64,000 nucleotides of DNA from Corallibacter vietnamensis (lineage in GTDB: Bacteria; Bacteroidota; Bacteroidia; Flavobacteriales; Flavobacteriaceae): assembly GCF_039537875.1 (NCBI RefSeq), contig NZ_BAABBI010000001.1, forward strand, positions 620,001-684,000, given 5' to 3'. How positions within the stretch are numbered: position 1 is the stretch's first letter; each line of letters begins with the position of its first letter. The notes under the pieces were generated by a model, which saw nothing but the letters and a program-made list of their open reading frames with translations, ran no database searches and was not told the origin of the DNA. Below, piece by piece: positions 1 to 9,328 of this stretch. Made by a program: the position numbers and the translations under genes.

Positions 1-685
1 TACGAACTTGTTTTGTTTTCGTTTCTTGATTAGCATTGAAGTTCCCGATGGTAAAATACTTTTCAAATCCTTCTGCCTTATAAGTAAAGGATACTTTAGT
101 CCAAGCTAATGTGTCGTCATAAAAAGTTGTTGTTTCTATATTATGAATAACATTATTTTGAGTTTGCAGCTCTGAAGGATTAATATATTTCTCGGTAAGA
201 TTATTAAACTTCTTATAACTTCCTTTAGGACTATTAAAAACCGAAACACCTTGTGCTGCAACACCAACGCGCTCTTCTGTAAATAGCATTTCTATATTTT
301 GAATTGCCAATGAAGATTTCTCTGCAAGGCTTATATAAAAACTAATGGTGTAAGTTTCTCCTCTTACTAATTAAGATTGTAAAGCACCCTGAACATATTC
401 TCTATAATCATCTATGGCATAAAGATACATCCCAACATAAGCATCTCCAGAAAAAGGAGCTTGCTCTCCGTTATAATTCTCTTTCGTTATTGGGTTAGTT
501 CCGCAAGCTCTAAAAAAATCGGTTGACCCATGATTAGGACAAGACCAATGGAAAACATTATTATTAAACATTCCTAAACGCCATGGACATTTATCAAAAT
601 CTTCAAAACTTGGATTAATCACCAGGTTTTGTGAAAACAATAGGTTTCCTATAAATAGAAAAAAAAACGTAATTGGTTTATTCAT
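1..685 (-). pseudogene. Exported envelope protein gene interrupted by an in-frame TAA (partial, runs off window)
   Basis: The ATG at 685 opens a frame with a signal peptide (MNKPITFFFLFIGNLLFSQ) followed by NLVINPSFEDF, the usual start of Bacteroidota exported proteins with a carbohydrate-binding-like N-terminal domain that often end in an OmpA domain. The frame stops at a TAA at 371-373, but translation in the same frame past the stop continues without interruption to the window edge. The residues flanking the stop (YVQGALQS, then LVRGETYTISFYISLAEKS) read as one domain, matching the family pattern 'LxxxLvkGkkYxvsFyvsLae'. A single substitution (for example AAA to TAA) explains it. The gene lies 29 bp downstream of recJ on the same strand. 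The GTG six bases upstream of the ATG is a less likely start. The C-terminus is outside the window, so the OmpA assignment is inference. A sequencing error cannot be excluded. Confidence 0.7.
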
Positions 686-714
686 AAACACAAAACGGTT
701 ATTTTTAAAAAAGA

Positions 715-2403
715 TTATTTAATATCTCGCAATTTTAACTGAAGTGAGGTGATACCATTCCAGTGGTTTTCATCTATAGAATATACTGCTTTAAATTTTT
801 TTCCGTTAGAAATTAGCGGCTCTTTATCACCAAGCCCAAAACCTATACAAACAATACTTTGTGCTTGTGGTTGTGTAACGGTAATTCTTAAGTGACTTTT
901 ATCTTCTCCAACACATTTACCAAAACCTGTATCTTTTAAGTTTTCGGTCATAAAAACAGGTGTCATATTTTGTGGACCAAACGGAGCAAATTGTTTGATT
1001 ATACGCCATAATTTATCATTAACCTGTTGTAAATCTACTTTTAAATCAATTTTAATTTCTGGAGTTAATAATGCTTTATCAATGGTTTGAGACACCACAT
1101 TTTCAAAAGCTTGTTTAAAAGCTTCGTAGTTTTCTTCTTTTAGTGTTAAACCAGCTGCGTATTTGTGTCCGCCAAACTGTTCAATATATTCACTACAAGC
1201 TTCTAGTGCATTATATACATCAAACCCAGAAACCGAACGTGCCGATGCGGCCAACTTATCGCCACTTTTGGTAAACACCAACGTTGGCCTGTAATACGTC
1301 TCAATAAGCCTTGAAGCAACAATACCTATAACGCCTTTATGCCAAGACTCATGATATACCACCGTTGTATAGCCTTCTTGCTCATTATTTGTTTCTATTT
1401 GCTCAAGAGCTTCTTCAGTAATGCGTTTGTCTGTTTCGCGCCTATCAGTATTAAAAGCATCTATTTCAACGGCATAATTTACCGCAGTATTAAAATCTGT
1501 TTCAGTAAGTAAAGTCACAGCGTGGTTGCCATGCTTCATTCTACCTGCGGCATTTATTCTAGGTGCTACAATAAACACGACATCGGTTATGGTAAGTGTC
1601 TCCTTTTTTACTTCAGCAATAATCGCTTTTATACCTGGTCTTGGACTGGCATTAATAACTTGTAGCCCAAAATATGCCAATACGCGATTTTCTCCTGTAA
1701 TAGGAACAATATCGGCACCTATTGCTGTAGCGACCAAATCTAAATATGTAACTAAATCTTCAACCGTTTTTCCTTGTCTAGACGCTAATGCTTGAATAAG
1801 TTTAAAACCAACACCACAGCCACAAAGTTCTTTATATGGATATTCACAATCATCACGTTTTGGGTCTAAAACAGCAACTGCTTTAGGTAATTGTTTTCCG
1901 GGTCTATGATGATCACATATAATAAAATCAATACCTTTTTCTTTAGCGTAAACTACTTTATCAATGGCTTTAACACCACAATCCAAAGCAATAATAAGCG
2001 AAAAATCGTTATCATCAGCAAAATCAATTCCTTGAAACGAGACGCCATAACCTTCGTCATAACGATCCGGAATATAAGTCGCTACATTATTGGTTTGTGT
2101 TTTTAAATAAGAGCTCATTAAAGCTACTGAAGTCGTACCATCTACATCATAATCACCATAAACTAGAATGTTTTCGCCTTTTGCTATAGCTGTTTCAATT
2201 CTAGTCACTGCTTTATCCATATCTTTCATTAAGAATGGATCATGTAAATCATCTAAACTAGGACGAAAAAATGTTTTGGCAGCCTCATAGGTTTCAATAC
2301 CACGCTGTAACAATAATGTTGCAACCACTTCATCTACTTGCAAAGCTTCTTGTAAAGCTTCTGTTTTTTTTGCTTCAGGTATGGGTTTTAAGGTCCAACG
2401 CAT
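715..2403 (-). CDS. recJ: Single-stranded-DNA-specific exonuclease RecJ
   Basis: This is a 562-residue cytoplasmic 5'-3' ssDNA exonuclease of the DHH phosphoesterase superfamily, acting in recombinational repair and mismatch repair. The metal-binding motifs are all present: DYDVDG (Asp84, 86, 88), DCG (Asp141), DHH (164-166) and the later NAAGRMKHG motif. These are followed by the DHHA1 domain, with a GGHKYAAG-type motif, and the C-terminal RecJ OB domain. Length and full motif set match the bacterial family. The ATG start lies only 2 bp after the osmC stop codon, so the two genes are almost certainly cotranscribed. The function is near certain. Confidence 0.97.
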   Translation of the reverse strand: MRWTLKPIPEAKKTEALQEALQVDEVVATLLLQRGIETYEAAKTFFRPSLDDLHDPFLMKDMDKAVTRIETAIAKGENILVYGDYDVDGTTSVALMSSYLKTQTNNVATYIPDRYDEGYGVSFQGIDFADDNDFSLIIALDCGVKAIDKVVYAKEKGIDFIICDHHRPGKQLPKAVAVLDPKRDDCEYPYKELCGCGVGFKLIQALASRQGKTVEDLVTYLDLVATAIGADIVPITGENRVLAYFGLQVINASPRPGIKAIIAEVKKETLTITDVVFIVAPRINAAGRMKHGNHAVTLLTETDFNTAVNYAVEIDAFNTDRRETDKRITEEALEQIETNNEQEGYTTVVYHESWHKGVIGIVASRLIETYYRPTLVFTKSGDKLAASARSVSGFDVYNALEACSEYIEQFGGHKYAAGLTLKEENYEAFKQAFENVVSQTIDKALLTPEIKIDLKVDLQQVNDKLWRIIKQFAPFGPQNMTPVFMTENLKDTGFGKCVGEDKSHLRITVTQPQAQSIVCIGFGLGDKEPLISNGKKFKAVYSIDENHWNGITSLQLKLRDIK

Positions 2404-2405
2404 TA

Positions 2406-2828
2406 TTAATCGTTATGATAATGAATGATTGTTTTTACATTGGCAAACTTGCGAAACATCTCCATAACTCCGCAATATTTTTCAACAGATAAATCAACGG
2501 CTTTTTTTATTTTTTTCTCATCTAAGTTATCACCATAAAAGTGGTATTCTACAGTTACTGTATGATAATACTTTGGGTGTTCTTCGGTAAGCTCGCCATA
2601 CGTATCCATTCTAAAATCTGAAATTTTCACTTTCATTTTATCTAAAATAGATACCACATCTAGCCCAGAACATCCAGCTAGTGCAGAAAGCATTAAAGCT
2701 TTAGGTCGTAAACCAGAATTATGTCCGCCATGCTCTTCTGAAGTATCTATAAATAATGTTTTTCCGCTTGGGTTATCAGATTCAAACTGCATATTGCCTT
2801 TCCAGTGAGTTGTTACTTTATTTGTCAT
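2406..2828 (-). CDS. OsmC family (organic hydroperoxide/osmotically induced) protein
   Basis: This 140-residue protein has the OsmC/Ohr fold, whose members reduce organic hydroperoxides with a peroxidatic and a resolving cysteine. Cys53, in AGCSGLDVVSILDK, and Cys119, in EKYCGVMEMFRK, are both present at the expected positions. The sequence resembles the YhfA-like OsmC subgroup rather than classical Ohr, so the substrate is open. It is the first gene of a minus-strand unit with recJ (2-bp gap). It is divergent from an AhpD-like gene across a 75-bp intergenic region, so two putative peroxide-handling genes are back to back. Confidence 0.9.
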   Translation of the reverse strand: MTNKVTTHWKGNMQFESDNPSGKTLFIDTSEEHGGHNSGLRPKALMLSALAGCSGLDVVSILDKMKVKISDFRMDTYGELTEEHPKYYHTVTVEYHFYGDNLDEKKIKKAVDLSVEKYCGVMEMFRKFANVKTIIHYHND

Positions 2829-2903
2829 TTTATGAAGATTTTTTTGTTTCTTGTAAAGAATACGTTAGTTATTATTTCAAAAATACCAATAAAAAAATAG
2901 ACT

Positions 2904-3497
2904 ATGCCACTTGTAACACCATTATCCGCAGACCACGATTTAAAAACCAAGGAACTTGCCGAATTTTTTAATGAAACCTTGGGCTTTTGTCCAAATTCAG
3001 TATTGACTATGCAACATCGCCCTGCGATTTCAAAAGCATTCATTAATTTGAATAAAGCTGTTATGGCCAATGAAGGTCGCGTAACTTCTGCTTTGAAACG
3101 TATGATTGCTTGGGTAAGCAGCAATGCTACTGGTTGTCGTTATTGCCAAGCGCATGCTATTCGTGCTGCCGAACGTTATGGTGCCGAACAAGAACAACTT
3201 GATAATATTTGGGAATACCGAACACATCCAGCTTTTTCTGAAGCTGAACGTGCTGCATTAGATTTTAGCTTGGCAGCAAGCCAAGTGCCTAATGCGGTTG
3301 ATGAAGCTATAAAAAAACGCTTATATGAACATTGGAACGAAGGCGAAATTGTGGAAATGCTAGGTGTAATTTCGTTATTTGGTTACCTAAACCGCTGGAA
3401 CGATAGTATGGGAACATCTATTGAAGATGGCGCTGTAGAAAGCGGAAATCAATATTTAGGAAAACATGGTTGGGAGAAAGGAAAGCATGGTAATTAG
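2904..3497 (+). CDS. Carboxymuconolactone decarboxylase / AhpD-like family protein
   Basis: This 197-residue protein has the all-helical CMD/AhpD fold. The redox signature GCRYCQAHA (Cys78, Cys81, His84) is intact, which in AhpD-type 'peroxidase-related' enzymes supports thiol-dependent peroxide reduction; true decarboxylases lack the CxxC pair. No signal peptide is visible, so it should be cytoplasmic. It is a single-gene unit closed by a strong hairpin at 3537-3568, and divergent from osmC. The family is confident; the exact reductant and substrate are not deducible. Confidence 0.88.
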   Translation: MPLVTPLSADHDLKTKELAEFFNETLGFCPNSVLTMQHRPAISKAFINLNKAVMANEGRVTSALKRMIAWVSSNATGCRYCQAHAIRAAERYGAEQEQLDNIWEYRTHPAFSEAERAALDFSLAASQVPNAVDEAIKKRLYEHWNEGEIVEMLGVISLFGYLNRWNDSMGTSIEDGAVESGNQYLGKHGWEKGKHGN

Positions 3498-3536
3498 ATG
3501 TTAGAGTCTAAACTGTTTCATTGTTATACACAAGAT

Positions 3537-3568
3537 AAAACCTCACTATTTTTAGTGAGGTTTTTTTT
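3537..3568. terminator. Bidirectional intrinsic terminator
   Basis: CCTCACTA (3541-3548) and TAGTGAGG (3553-3560) form a perfect 8-bp stem with a TTTT loop, flanked by AAAA on the left and eight T on the right. It lies between the convergent AhpD-like gene and the M28 peptidase gene and can serve both. Confidence 0.9.
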
Positions 3569-3598
3569 GATTCATTTTACTTAAAAACAATTGAATAT

Positions 3599-5320
3599 TT
3601 ATTTCTCCAATTCTTCAATTACACCATTAGCTGTTGCCTTAATTGTGTCTTGTGTTTTTTTAATAGTTTTTAAAAGCTTTTTGTCTTTAGAAACCATATC
3701 TGTAGTTGTCGCAATTGCTTTTATATACCAGTCTTTCCAAGCCTTAATAATTTCTATTTGAGAATCTATTGACTCACCTTTTTCAATTGCTAATTTGCTT
3801 TGTTTTAATTCTTCTGCAAAACGTTGTAAAGCAGCAGTTTCTATATTGTTAATAATGTCTTTTGCAGTGGTTTCATCAGCATTTAAAAGAGTATAAGCCG
3901 AAACCAAAGAGGCTGTACTTACATTTCTTAAAGTTTCTTTTGATACTTTATCTAACCTATCATTATCGGTGTGGTAAAATTGGTCTGTAAAATGCCAAAA
4001 CAACACACTTGGTATGTCACTTCTTAAAAATGGCACATGGTCACTTCCTCCTTCAAAAGGGTTTGTATTAACAACCCAATTTGCACGGCGTCCTTGTTCT
4101 TGAAAAACACCAATTAAAAAATCATTTAAATAATGAGGTTTCATTTCATTAAGCTTCATTTTTCTTCCGCCCCACTCTGTATGCTTATCATTTCCTCTTG
4201 TCCAAATTGCACTTGGATCAGGCATTTTTTCAATAAGAAATGTCCCGCCAGTAATTGCTGTATTTTCGCCAACCATATCTAAAGATATTCCCCATTTTAT
4301 GGCTTTTGCTCTTGAGCTATCTTCTTTTACATAGCGACCTGTAGATACTATTTCATCACCCCAAAGAAATGTAAGTGTTCTTTTTATATTGAATTTTCCT
4401 TGTTCTATTAACCGCGCTGTTTTTGTTGCCATTTCTAAAGCTACGCCAACGCCTGTTGCATTATCATTAGCTCCAGGTTCTTGAATGTGTGCGCTGAAAA
4501 CCAAACGTTCTTTTGGTACTTCAGAACCTTTAATATCTGCGACAATGGTTAGCTCTTCTGACGGATAAATTTTCGTTTCTACATTAACTTGCAGTCTTAC
4601 TTTTCCTTTTGATAATGATTTTTTTAATCGCTCTTTAGCTTGATAAGACATTGCTATTCCCCAAGATTGTTGCTCTGCTTTAAAAGGAATTGAGCGAAAC
4701 TGAATAGAGGTTGTGTTTTTTTCTGGTTGTAAATACGCAGGATTATTATATGCTAAAACACCAACTGCTCCTCCTTGCAAAACAGCCATGCTATATAAAA
4801 AGGCCAAGCTTGTTTCTGCAAAAACAATTTTTCCTTTTACATCCATGTTTTTTAAATCATAGATGTTCTCAATATAAACAACATCAGCTTCTATTCCTCC
4901 TTTTGGCGTACTGTAGGAGTTTAACGCAACCATATTTCTGTTGGTTTCTTGTGTCAGCAAGGGATTTTCTTCTCCTTTTATAGTAACTGATGCGTCAACC
5001 ACTTCCCATGTTGGGTGTTTTAACGGACGTTTTTCTATGCGGTAAGTAAATCGGTTTTTATCCGTTGCTACATCTTCATTTACAAAGCCTGCTTTTTTTA
5101 GTTTGTCTTCAATAAAATACACACTTTCATTAAAGCCTGTATTTCCTACAACGCGCCAATATTGCTCCACAAAAGCTGTTGTTTCATAGGCTAAATCTCC
5201 CGTGATTTCAGATGTCACCAAATCAAAATAGTTTTCTGAATCTGCAACTTGAGCATTTGTACTATTAGAAAATAAAATACTTACAAGTACAATAGAATAG
5301 AAACGAATATTTTTAAGCAT
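3599..5320 (-). CDS. Exported M28-family zinc aminopeptidase with PA domain
   Basis: This 573-residue protein has a Sec signal peptide (residues 1-23, ending STNAQ). A protease-associated (PA) domain spans roughly residues 130-240, followed by an M28 co-catalytic zinc peptidase domain. Recognisable zinc and catalytic elements are AHIQEPGANDN (His278, Asp286), the WGDE segment near residues 320-323, SLDMVGEN, GGSDHVPFL and YHTDNDR. The C-terminal ~100 residues are Lys/Glu-rich and helical. M28 enzymes release N-terminal residues from peptides, so it probably acts in the periplasm or outside the cell in peptide scavenging. No T9SS tail is seen. The gene stands alone, with the terminator at 3537-3568 downstream. 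Confidence 0.92.
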   Translation of the reverse strand: MLKNIRFYSIVLVSILFSNSTNAQVADSENYFDLVTSEITGDLAYETTAFVEQYWRVVGNTGFNESVYFIEDKLKKAGFVNEDVATDKNRFTYRIEKRPLKHPTWEVVDASVTIKGEENPLLTQETNRNMVALNSYSTPKGGIEADVVYIENIYDLKNMDVKGKIVFAETSLAFLYSMAVLQGGAVGVLAYNNPAYLQPEKNTTSIQFRSIPFKAEQQSWGIAMSYQAKERLKKSLSKGKVRLQVNVETKIYPSEELTIVADIKGSEVPKERLVFSAHIQEPGANDNATGVGVALEMATKTARLIEQGKFNIKRTLTFLWGDEIVSTGRYVKEDSSRAKAIKWGISLDMVGENTAITGGTFLIEKMPDPSAIWTRGNDKHTEWGGRKMKLNEMKPHYLNDFLIGVFQEQGRRANWVVNTNPFEGGSDHVPFLRSDIPSVLFWHFTDQFYHTDNDRLDKVSKETLRNVSTASLVSAYTLLNADETTAKDIINNIETAALQRFAEELKQSKLAIEKGESIDSQIEIIKAWKDWYIKAIATTTDMVSKDKKLLKTIKKTQDTIKATANGVIEELEK

Positions 5321-5352
5321 ATATTAAATTTTAATTATAAAGATACGTTATT

Positions 5353-5925
5353 TTAGTGTAGTATATTTTTTATTTGATGCCTTAAAACAGGTAATACCTC
5401 AACCTCAAACCACGGGTTTTTGGTAAGCCAAAATCTGTTTCTGGGACTTGGGTGTGGCATTGGTAAATAACGCGGCAAATACGTATGAAAATCATGAACA
5501 GTTTCTGTGAGGGTTTTATGGGCTTTGTCTTTTAAATAATAGTTTTGTGCATACATTCCGATAAGTAAAATCAACTTAACATTTGACATCTGTTCAAGCA
5601 ATAGATTATGCCATTGTGGTGCGCATTCTGGTCGAGGTGGTAAATCACCACTTTTCCCTTTGCCTGGATAACAAAATCCCATAGGGATAATGGCAAAATT
5701 TTTAGGATTGTAGAATTGTTCTTCAGAAACTTGCAACCAACTGCGTAATTGCTTGCCGCTGGCGTCATCCCAAGGGATGCCAGATGTATGGACTTTGGTC
5801 CCTGGAGCTTGACCAACAATTACAATTTTAGAATTTATATCGGCTGAAACAACAGGTCTTGGCCCTAATGGTAAATGGTCTTTGCAAATGGTGCAGTTTT
5901 TTATCTCTTTTAATAGTTTATGCAT
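5353..5925 (-). CDS. Uracil-DNA glycosylase family protein
   Basis: This 190-residue protein of the uracil-DNA glycosylase superfamily carries the GQAPG motif (residues ~38-42), followed by GIPWDDASGKQLRSWL, an IPMGFCYPG segment and the C-terminal HPSPRNRFW motif. These are characteristic of the single-domain 'UDG-family' proteins widespread in Proteobacteria and Bacteroidota. Two N-terminal cysteines (CTIC) are present, but the four-Cys iron-sulfur set of family 4 is not obvious. An in-frame GTG at 5961 would add 12 residues lacking family similarity; I chose the ATG at 5925 (MHKLLKEIKNC). It probably excises uracil or related bases in base-excision repair. It lies 47 bp downstream of rsmI. 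Confidence 0.88.
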   Translation of the reverse strand: MHKLLKEIKNCTICKDHLPLGPRPVVSADINSKIVIVGQAPGTKVHTSGIPWDDASGKQLRSWLQVSEEQFYNPKNFAIIPMGFCYPGKGKSGDLPPRPECAPQWHNLLLEQMSNVKLILLIGMYAQNYYLKDKAHKTLTETVHDFHTYLPRYLPMPHPSPRNRFWLTKNPWFEVEVLPVLRHQIKNILH

Positions 5926-5972
5926 AAATAGATTCCTAATAGGCCAAACACAGGTTAACACCTTAACTTACG

Positions 5973-6644
5973 TTACTTTTTTCCACCAACTACAACGACT
6001 ATTTCTCCTTTTGGCGGTTTGTTTGTGTAGTGATCTAAAACGTCTTTTGCTGTGCCACGAACAGTTTCTTCATATAACTTTGTAAGTTCTCGAGAAACCG
6101 AAACGGGTCTATCCTCTCCAAAATACTCACAAAAATGACCGAGTGTTTTCACCAATTTATGAGGGCTTTCATAAAAAATCATGGTGCGTGTTTCTTCTGC
6201 TAATATTTTAAAACGTGTTTGACGTCCTTTTTTTACTGGCAAAAATCCTTCAAACACAAACTTATCGTTAGGCAATCCGCTATTTACCAAAGCTGGCACA
6301 AATGCTGTTGCTCCTGGTAAACACTCAACAGCGATGTCATTTTCTACACAAGCTCTGGTTAATAAAAACCCAGGATCTGATATAGCTGGTGTTCCGGCAT
6401 CGCTAATCAATGCAATTACAACACCATTTTTTAACTTGTTTACCAAACCTTCAACCGTTTTATGCTCATTATGCATATGGTGTGATTGTGATGGTGTTGT
6501 TATTTCAAAATGCTTTAATAGTTTTCCTGATGTGCGTGTGTCTTCAGCAAGAATTAAATCGGCTTCCTTTAAAACATCAATGGCTCTAAAGGTCATGTCT
6601 TGAAGGTTTCCAATTGGTGTTGGAACAATATAAAGTTTACTCAT
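5973..6644 (-). CDS. rsmI: 16S rRNA (cytidine(1402)-2'-O)-methyltransferase RsmI
   Basis: This 223-residue tetrapyrrole-methylase-fold enzyme 2'-O-methylates C1402 of 16S rRNA in the decoding centre, using SAM. Diagnostic segments are the N-terminal PTPIGNLQDMTFRAIDVLK, LAEDTRTSGKLL, ISDAGTPAISDPG, FYESPHKL and SRELTKLYEE. The start MSKLYIVPTPIG is canonical. It is shorter than the E. coli protein because the C-terminal extension is missing, as is usual in this phylum. It is followed by the UDG-like gene and preceded by a conserved unknown gene 24 bp upstream, so the three may be cotranscribed. Confidence 0.96.
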   Translation of the reverse strand: MSKLYIVPTPIGNLQDMTFRAIDVLKEADLILAEDTRTSGKLLKHFEITTPSQSHHMHNEHKTVEGLVNKLKNGVVIALISDAGTPAISDPGFLLTRACVENDIAVECLPGATAFVPALVNSGLPNDKFVFEGFLPVKKGRQTRFKILAEETRTMIFYESPHKLVKTLGHFCEYFGEDRPVSVSRELTKLYEETVRGTAKDVLDHYTNKPPKGEIVVVVGGKK

Positions 6645-6668
6645 AGTGTGTCTTTTGAAAGCAGAAAT

Positions 6669-7406
6669 CTAATCAAATTTGCTTTCAATAATTTCCATAA
6701 AACGTTGTTCAATCTCATCTTTTCCTTCCCAGTTATTATAATCTGGTTTTACCATACTTTGTATAAGTTGGTTGGCCTCGCTAAAAGAGTTTGCCGTATT
6801 TAATTGAGAAAGTACACGATCGTAATCTTCGCTTTTTCCTTCAAAAAGGTGTTTTATAAATGCAATTTTATCATTTAATCCTATTGTAATTCCGCCTCGT
6901 TTTAGCTTATCATTAAGTGATTTTTTTTCGTCTTTTTTAAGATTAGAAACAGGTTCGAAAATAGGCGTTTCTTTAAAATCGGCTGTTATTTCATCAAAAT
7001 CATTTTTATGATGTTTTCTTGAATCTGGAATAGCTTTTTCAAAAATATCATCAATAGGGTCATTGTCTTGAGGCATATAGGCCACCATGTTTTTTATTTT
7101 TTCTATGGCCGGCTCCATAATTTGCTCGTGCTCGTGCTCATCAAGGTTTATGTAAACCTTATCATTTACCTCAATATTGTCACTCACTTTATTATTAAAA
7201 GCTACATCTAGCATCCCAAAAAACGAAGAATCGTTACCTATAGTTGGTAAGTCGTCTTCAAAATTTTCATGAGCAAACTTTAGAACTGATAGCTTTTCAT
7301 AAAGCGCAGCAACTTCATCATGCATTCTGATAACATCTTCTTTTCCTTTTAGCTTAAGAATCCTGTGAGCAATGCTAATTAATTCAGACTCTAATTTCTT
7401 CTTCAT
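6669..7406 (-). CDS. Conserved Flavobacteriaceae protein of unknown function
   Basis: This 245-residue, acidic, soluble protein has no signal peptide or membrane segment. The N-terminus (about residues 1-45) is predicted helical and coiled-coil-like. A low-complexity, charged middle follows, and the C-terminal 75 residues form a compact, conserved-looking domain (GITIGLNDKIAFIKHLFEG, SQLNTANSF, VKPDYNNWEGK). From memory, proteins with this C-terminal block occur next to rsmI and tdk throughout Flavobacteriia, but I know of no assigned role. It is divergent from tdk (103 bp) and reads into rsmI 24 bp downstream. Confidence 0.8.
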   Translation of the reverse strand: MKKKLESELISIAHRILKLKGKEDVIRMHDEVAALYEKLSVLKFAHENFEDDLPTIGNDSSFFGMLDVAFNNKVSDNIEVNDKVYINLDEHEHEQIMEPAIEKIKNMVAYMPQDNDPIDDIFEKAIPDSRKHHKNDFDEITADFKETPIFEPVSNLKKDEKKSLNDKLKRGGITIGLNDKIAFIKHLFEGKSEDYDRVLSQLNTANSFSEANQLIQSMVKPDYNNWEGKDEIEQRFMEIIESKFD

Positions 7407-7509
7407 AACTTTTAATTTTTAATACAAATTAGGTTTTTGTTTTTTAATAAATTTACGCCACCTTTATACAAAACGAAGGATTGCTTTGTTTTAGTGTTAA
7501 AATTACAAA

Positions 7510-8151
7510 ATGTTTCTCGAAAATACAGTAAATCATAAAGAACAATTTGGATGGATTGAAGTTATTTGTGGCTCAATGTTTTCTGGTAAAACAGAAGAAT
7601 TGATTCGCAGGTTGAAACGCGCCCAATTTGCAAGACAGAAAGTTGAGATTTTTAAACCTGCGGTTGATGTACGCTATGACGACGAAAAAGTCATATCTCA
7701 TGATGCCAACGAAATCAGGTCTACGCCAGTGCCTGCCGCTGCAAACATCCCTATTCTAGCAGATGGCTGTGACGTAATAGGTATTGATGAAGCCCAATTT
7801 TTTGATGATGAAATTGTACGTGTTTGTAATGATCTAGCTAACAAAGGAATTCGTGTTATAGTAGCTGGTTTAGATATGGATTTTAAAGGAAATCCTTTTG
7901 GACCTATGCCTTATTTAATGGCAACCGCAGAATATGTTACCAAAGTGCATGCAATTTGTACAAGAACTGGAAATTTAGCCCAATATAGTTACAGAAAATC
8001 TAAAAACGATAACTTGGTATTACTAGGAGAAGTAGACGAGTATGAGCCTTTAAGTCGTGCTGCCTACTACAAATCTATGCAACGTGACAAGGTTAGAAAC
8101 ATGAATGTAAATGATGCTGAAGAAATAGATTCTAAAGACAACGATAGCTAA
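7510..8151 (+). CDS. tdk: Thymidine kinase (type II)
   Basis: This 213-residue cytosolic enzyme phosphorylates thymidine to dTMP in the salvage pathway. The P-loop GSMFSGKT lies at residues 21-28, the Asp-Glu pair of IDEAQFF at 93-94 (Glu94 the likely catalytic base), and GLDMDFKG near 120-127. The lasso region reads HAICTRTGNLAQYSYR: only Cys150 of the usual zinc-binding CxxC is kept, as is usual for Bacteroidota thymidine kinases. The stop codon overlaps the alr start (TAATG), so the pair is translationally coupled. Confidence 0.95.
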   Translation: MFLENTVNHKEQFGWIEVICGSMFSGKTEELIRRLKRAQFARQKVEIFKPAVDVRYDDEKVISHDANEIRSTPVPAAANIPILADGCDVIGIDEAQFFDDEIVRVCNDLANKGIRVIVAGLDMDFKGNPFGPMPYLMATAEYVTKVHAICTRTGNLAQYSYRKSKNDNLVLLGEVDEYEPLSRAAYYKSMQRDKVRNMNVNDAEEIDSKDNDS

Positions 8152-9257
8152 TGCCTAAAACCCAAGAAACTGTTTTAGAGATAGACCTAAACGCTCTAAA
8201 ACACAATTATCAACACCTTAAAAACAAGGTGCATCCAGAAACCAAGTTTCTGGCTGTTGTTAAAGCTTTTGCCTACGGAAGTGATTCTGTTGAAATTGCA
8301 ACATATTTAGAATCTCTAAATGTAGATTACTTTGCTGTAGCTTATGTTAGCGAAGGCATACAACTTCGAGACGCTGGTATTACAAAACCTATTTTAGTTT
8401 TGCACCCGCAATCTGTAAATTTTGAAACAATTATAGAACGCTGTTTAGAACCAAGCCTTTATAGCCAGTATGTTTTAAACGCTTTTATTGAAGTAGCTGA
8501 AGCAAAAAAGCAACAAAACTATCCGGTTCATATCAAATTTAATACAGGGTTAAACAGATTAGGGTTTTCAGAAAAAGAGGTTACTCAAGTTAGTGATCGC
8601 TTATTAAAAACCAAATCTGTAAAAGTAGCTTCTATGTTTTCACATATTGCTGCCAGTGAAGACTTAAACGAGAAAGCTTTTACACTAAACCAAATACAAA
8701 CCTTTAAAAACATTACTCAAGAATTTAAAGAGCAAATTGGCTATCACCCAATGATGCACATGTGCAACACATCAGGGATATTAAACTACCCTGAAGCACA
8801 TTTTGATATGGTTCGCTCTGGAATTGGTCTCTATGGCTATGGAAACTCTGAAAAAGCAGATGCTTTCTTAAAACCAATAGCTACACTAAAAACCATTATA
8901 TCTCAAATTCATAAAATAAATACAGGAGATTCTGTAGGATATAATCGTGCCTTTATTGCAAAAAGACCAACAAAAACCGCCACAATTCCTATTGGTCATG
9001 CTGATGGTATAGGACGACAATATGGAAAAGGCAAAGGTTTTGGGGTTATAAATGGAAAAAAAGCGCCTTTTATTGGTAATGTATGTATGGATATGATTAT
9101 GCTTGATGTTACTGATATAAACTGTCAAGAAGGCGATGAAGTTGTTCTTTTTGATAAAAAAACAACAGCTGCAAGTTTTTCAGAAACTGCCAATACTATT
9201 TCTTACGAAATAATAACATCAATAACACAACGTGTAAAGCGAATTTTCCTAAAATAG
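8151..9257 (+). CDS. alr: Alanine racemase
   Basis: This 368-residue PLP enzyme interconverts L- and D-alanine for peptidoglycan synthesis. The PLP-binding lysine is Lys38 in VVKAFAYGS; the usual KANAYGHG has become KAFAYGS. The second catalytic base is Tyr264 in SVGYNRAF, followed by IPIGHADGIGR and the GNVCMDMIMLDVT motif near the C-terminus. It starts inside the tdk stop codon (1-bp overlap), so it depends on tdk translation. There is no terminator-like hairpin before mscL. Confidence 0.95.
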   Translation: MPKTQETVLEIDLNALKHNYQHLKNKVHPETKFLAVVKAFAYGSDSVEIATYLESLNVDYFAVAYVSEGIQLRDAGITKPILVLHPQSVNFETIIERCLEPSLYSQYVLNAFIEVAEAKKQQNYPVHIKFNTGLNRLGFSEKEVTQVSDRLLKTKSVKVASMFSHIAASEDLNEKAFTLNQIQTFKNITQEFKEQIGYHPMMHMCNTSGILNYPEAHFDMVRSGIGLYGYGNSEKADAFLKPIATLKTIISQIHKINTGDSVGYNRAFIAKRPTKTATIPIGHADGIGRQYGKGKGFGVINGKKAPFIGNVCMDMIMLDVTDINCQEGDEVVLFDKKTTAASFSETANTISYEIITSITQRVKRIFLK

Positions 9258-9328
9258 AACATGATCATTTCTTGTTTTATTTTTTTTAATTAATTTAGAA
9301 ACTTAATCACTAACTATTACAATTTATT

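Noticed and set aside
1526..2492. Plus-strand ORFs opposite recJ
   Set aside because: They overlap a complete RecJ with all catalytic motifs and encode no recognisable protein; they are antisense shadows.
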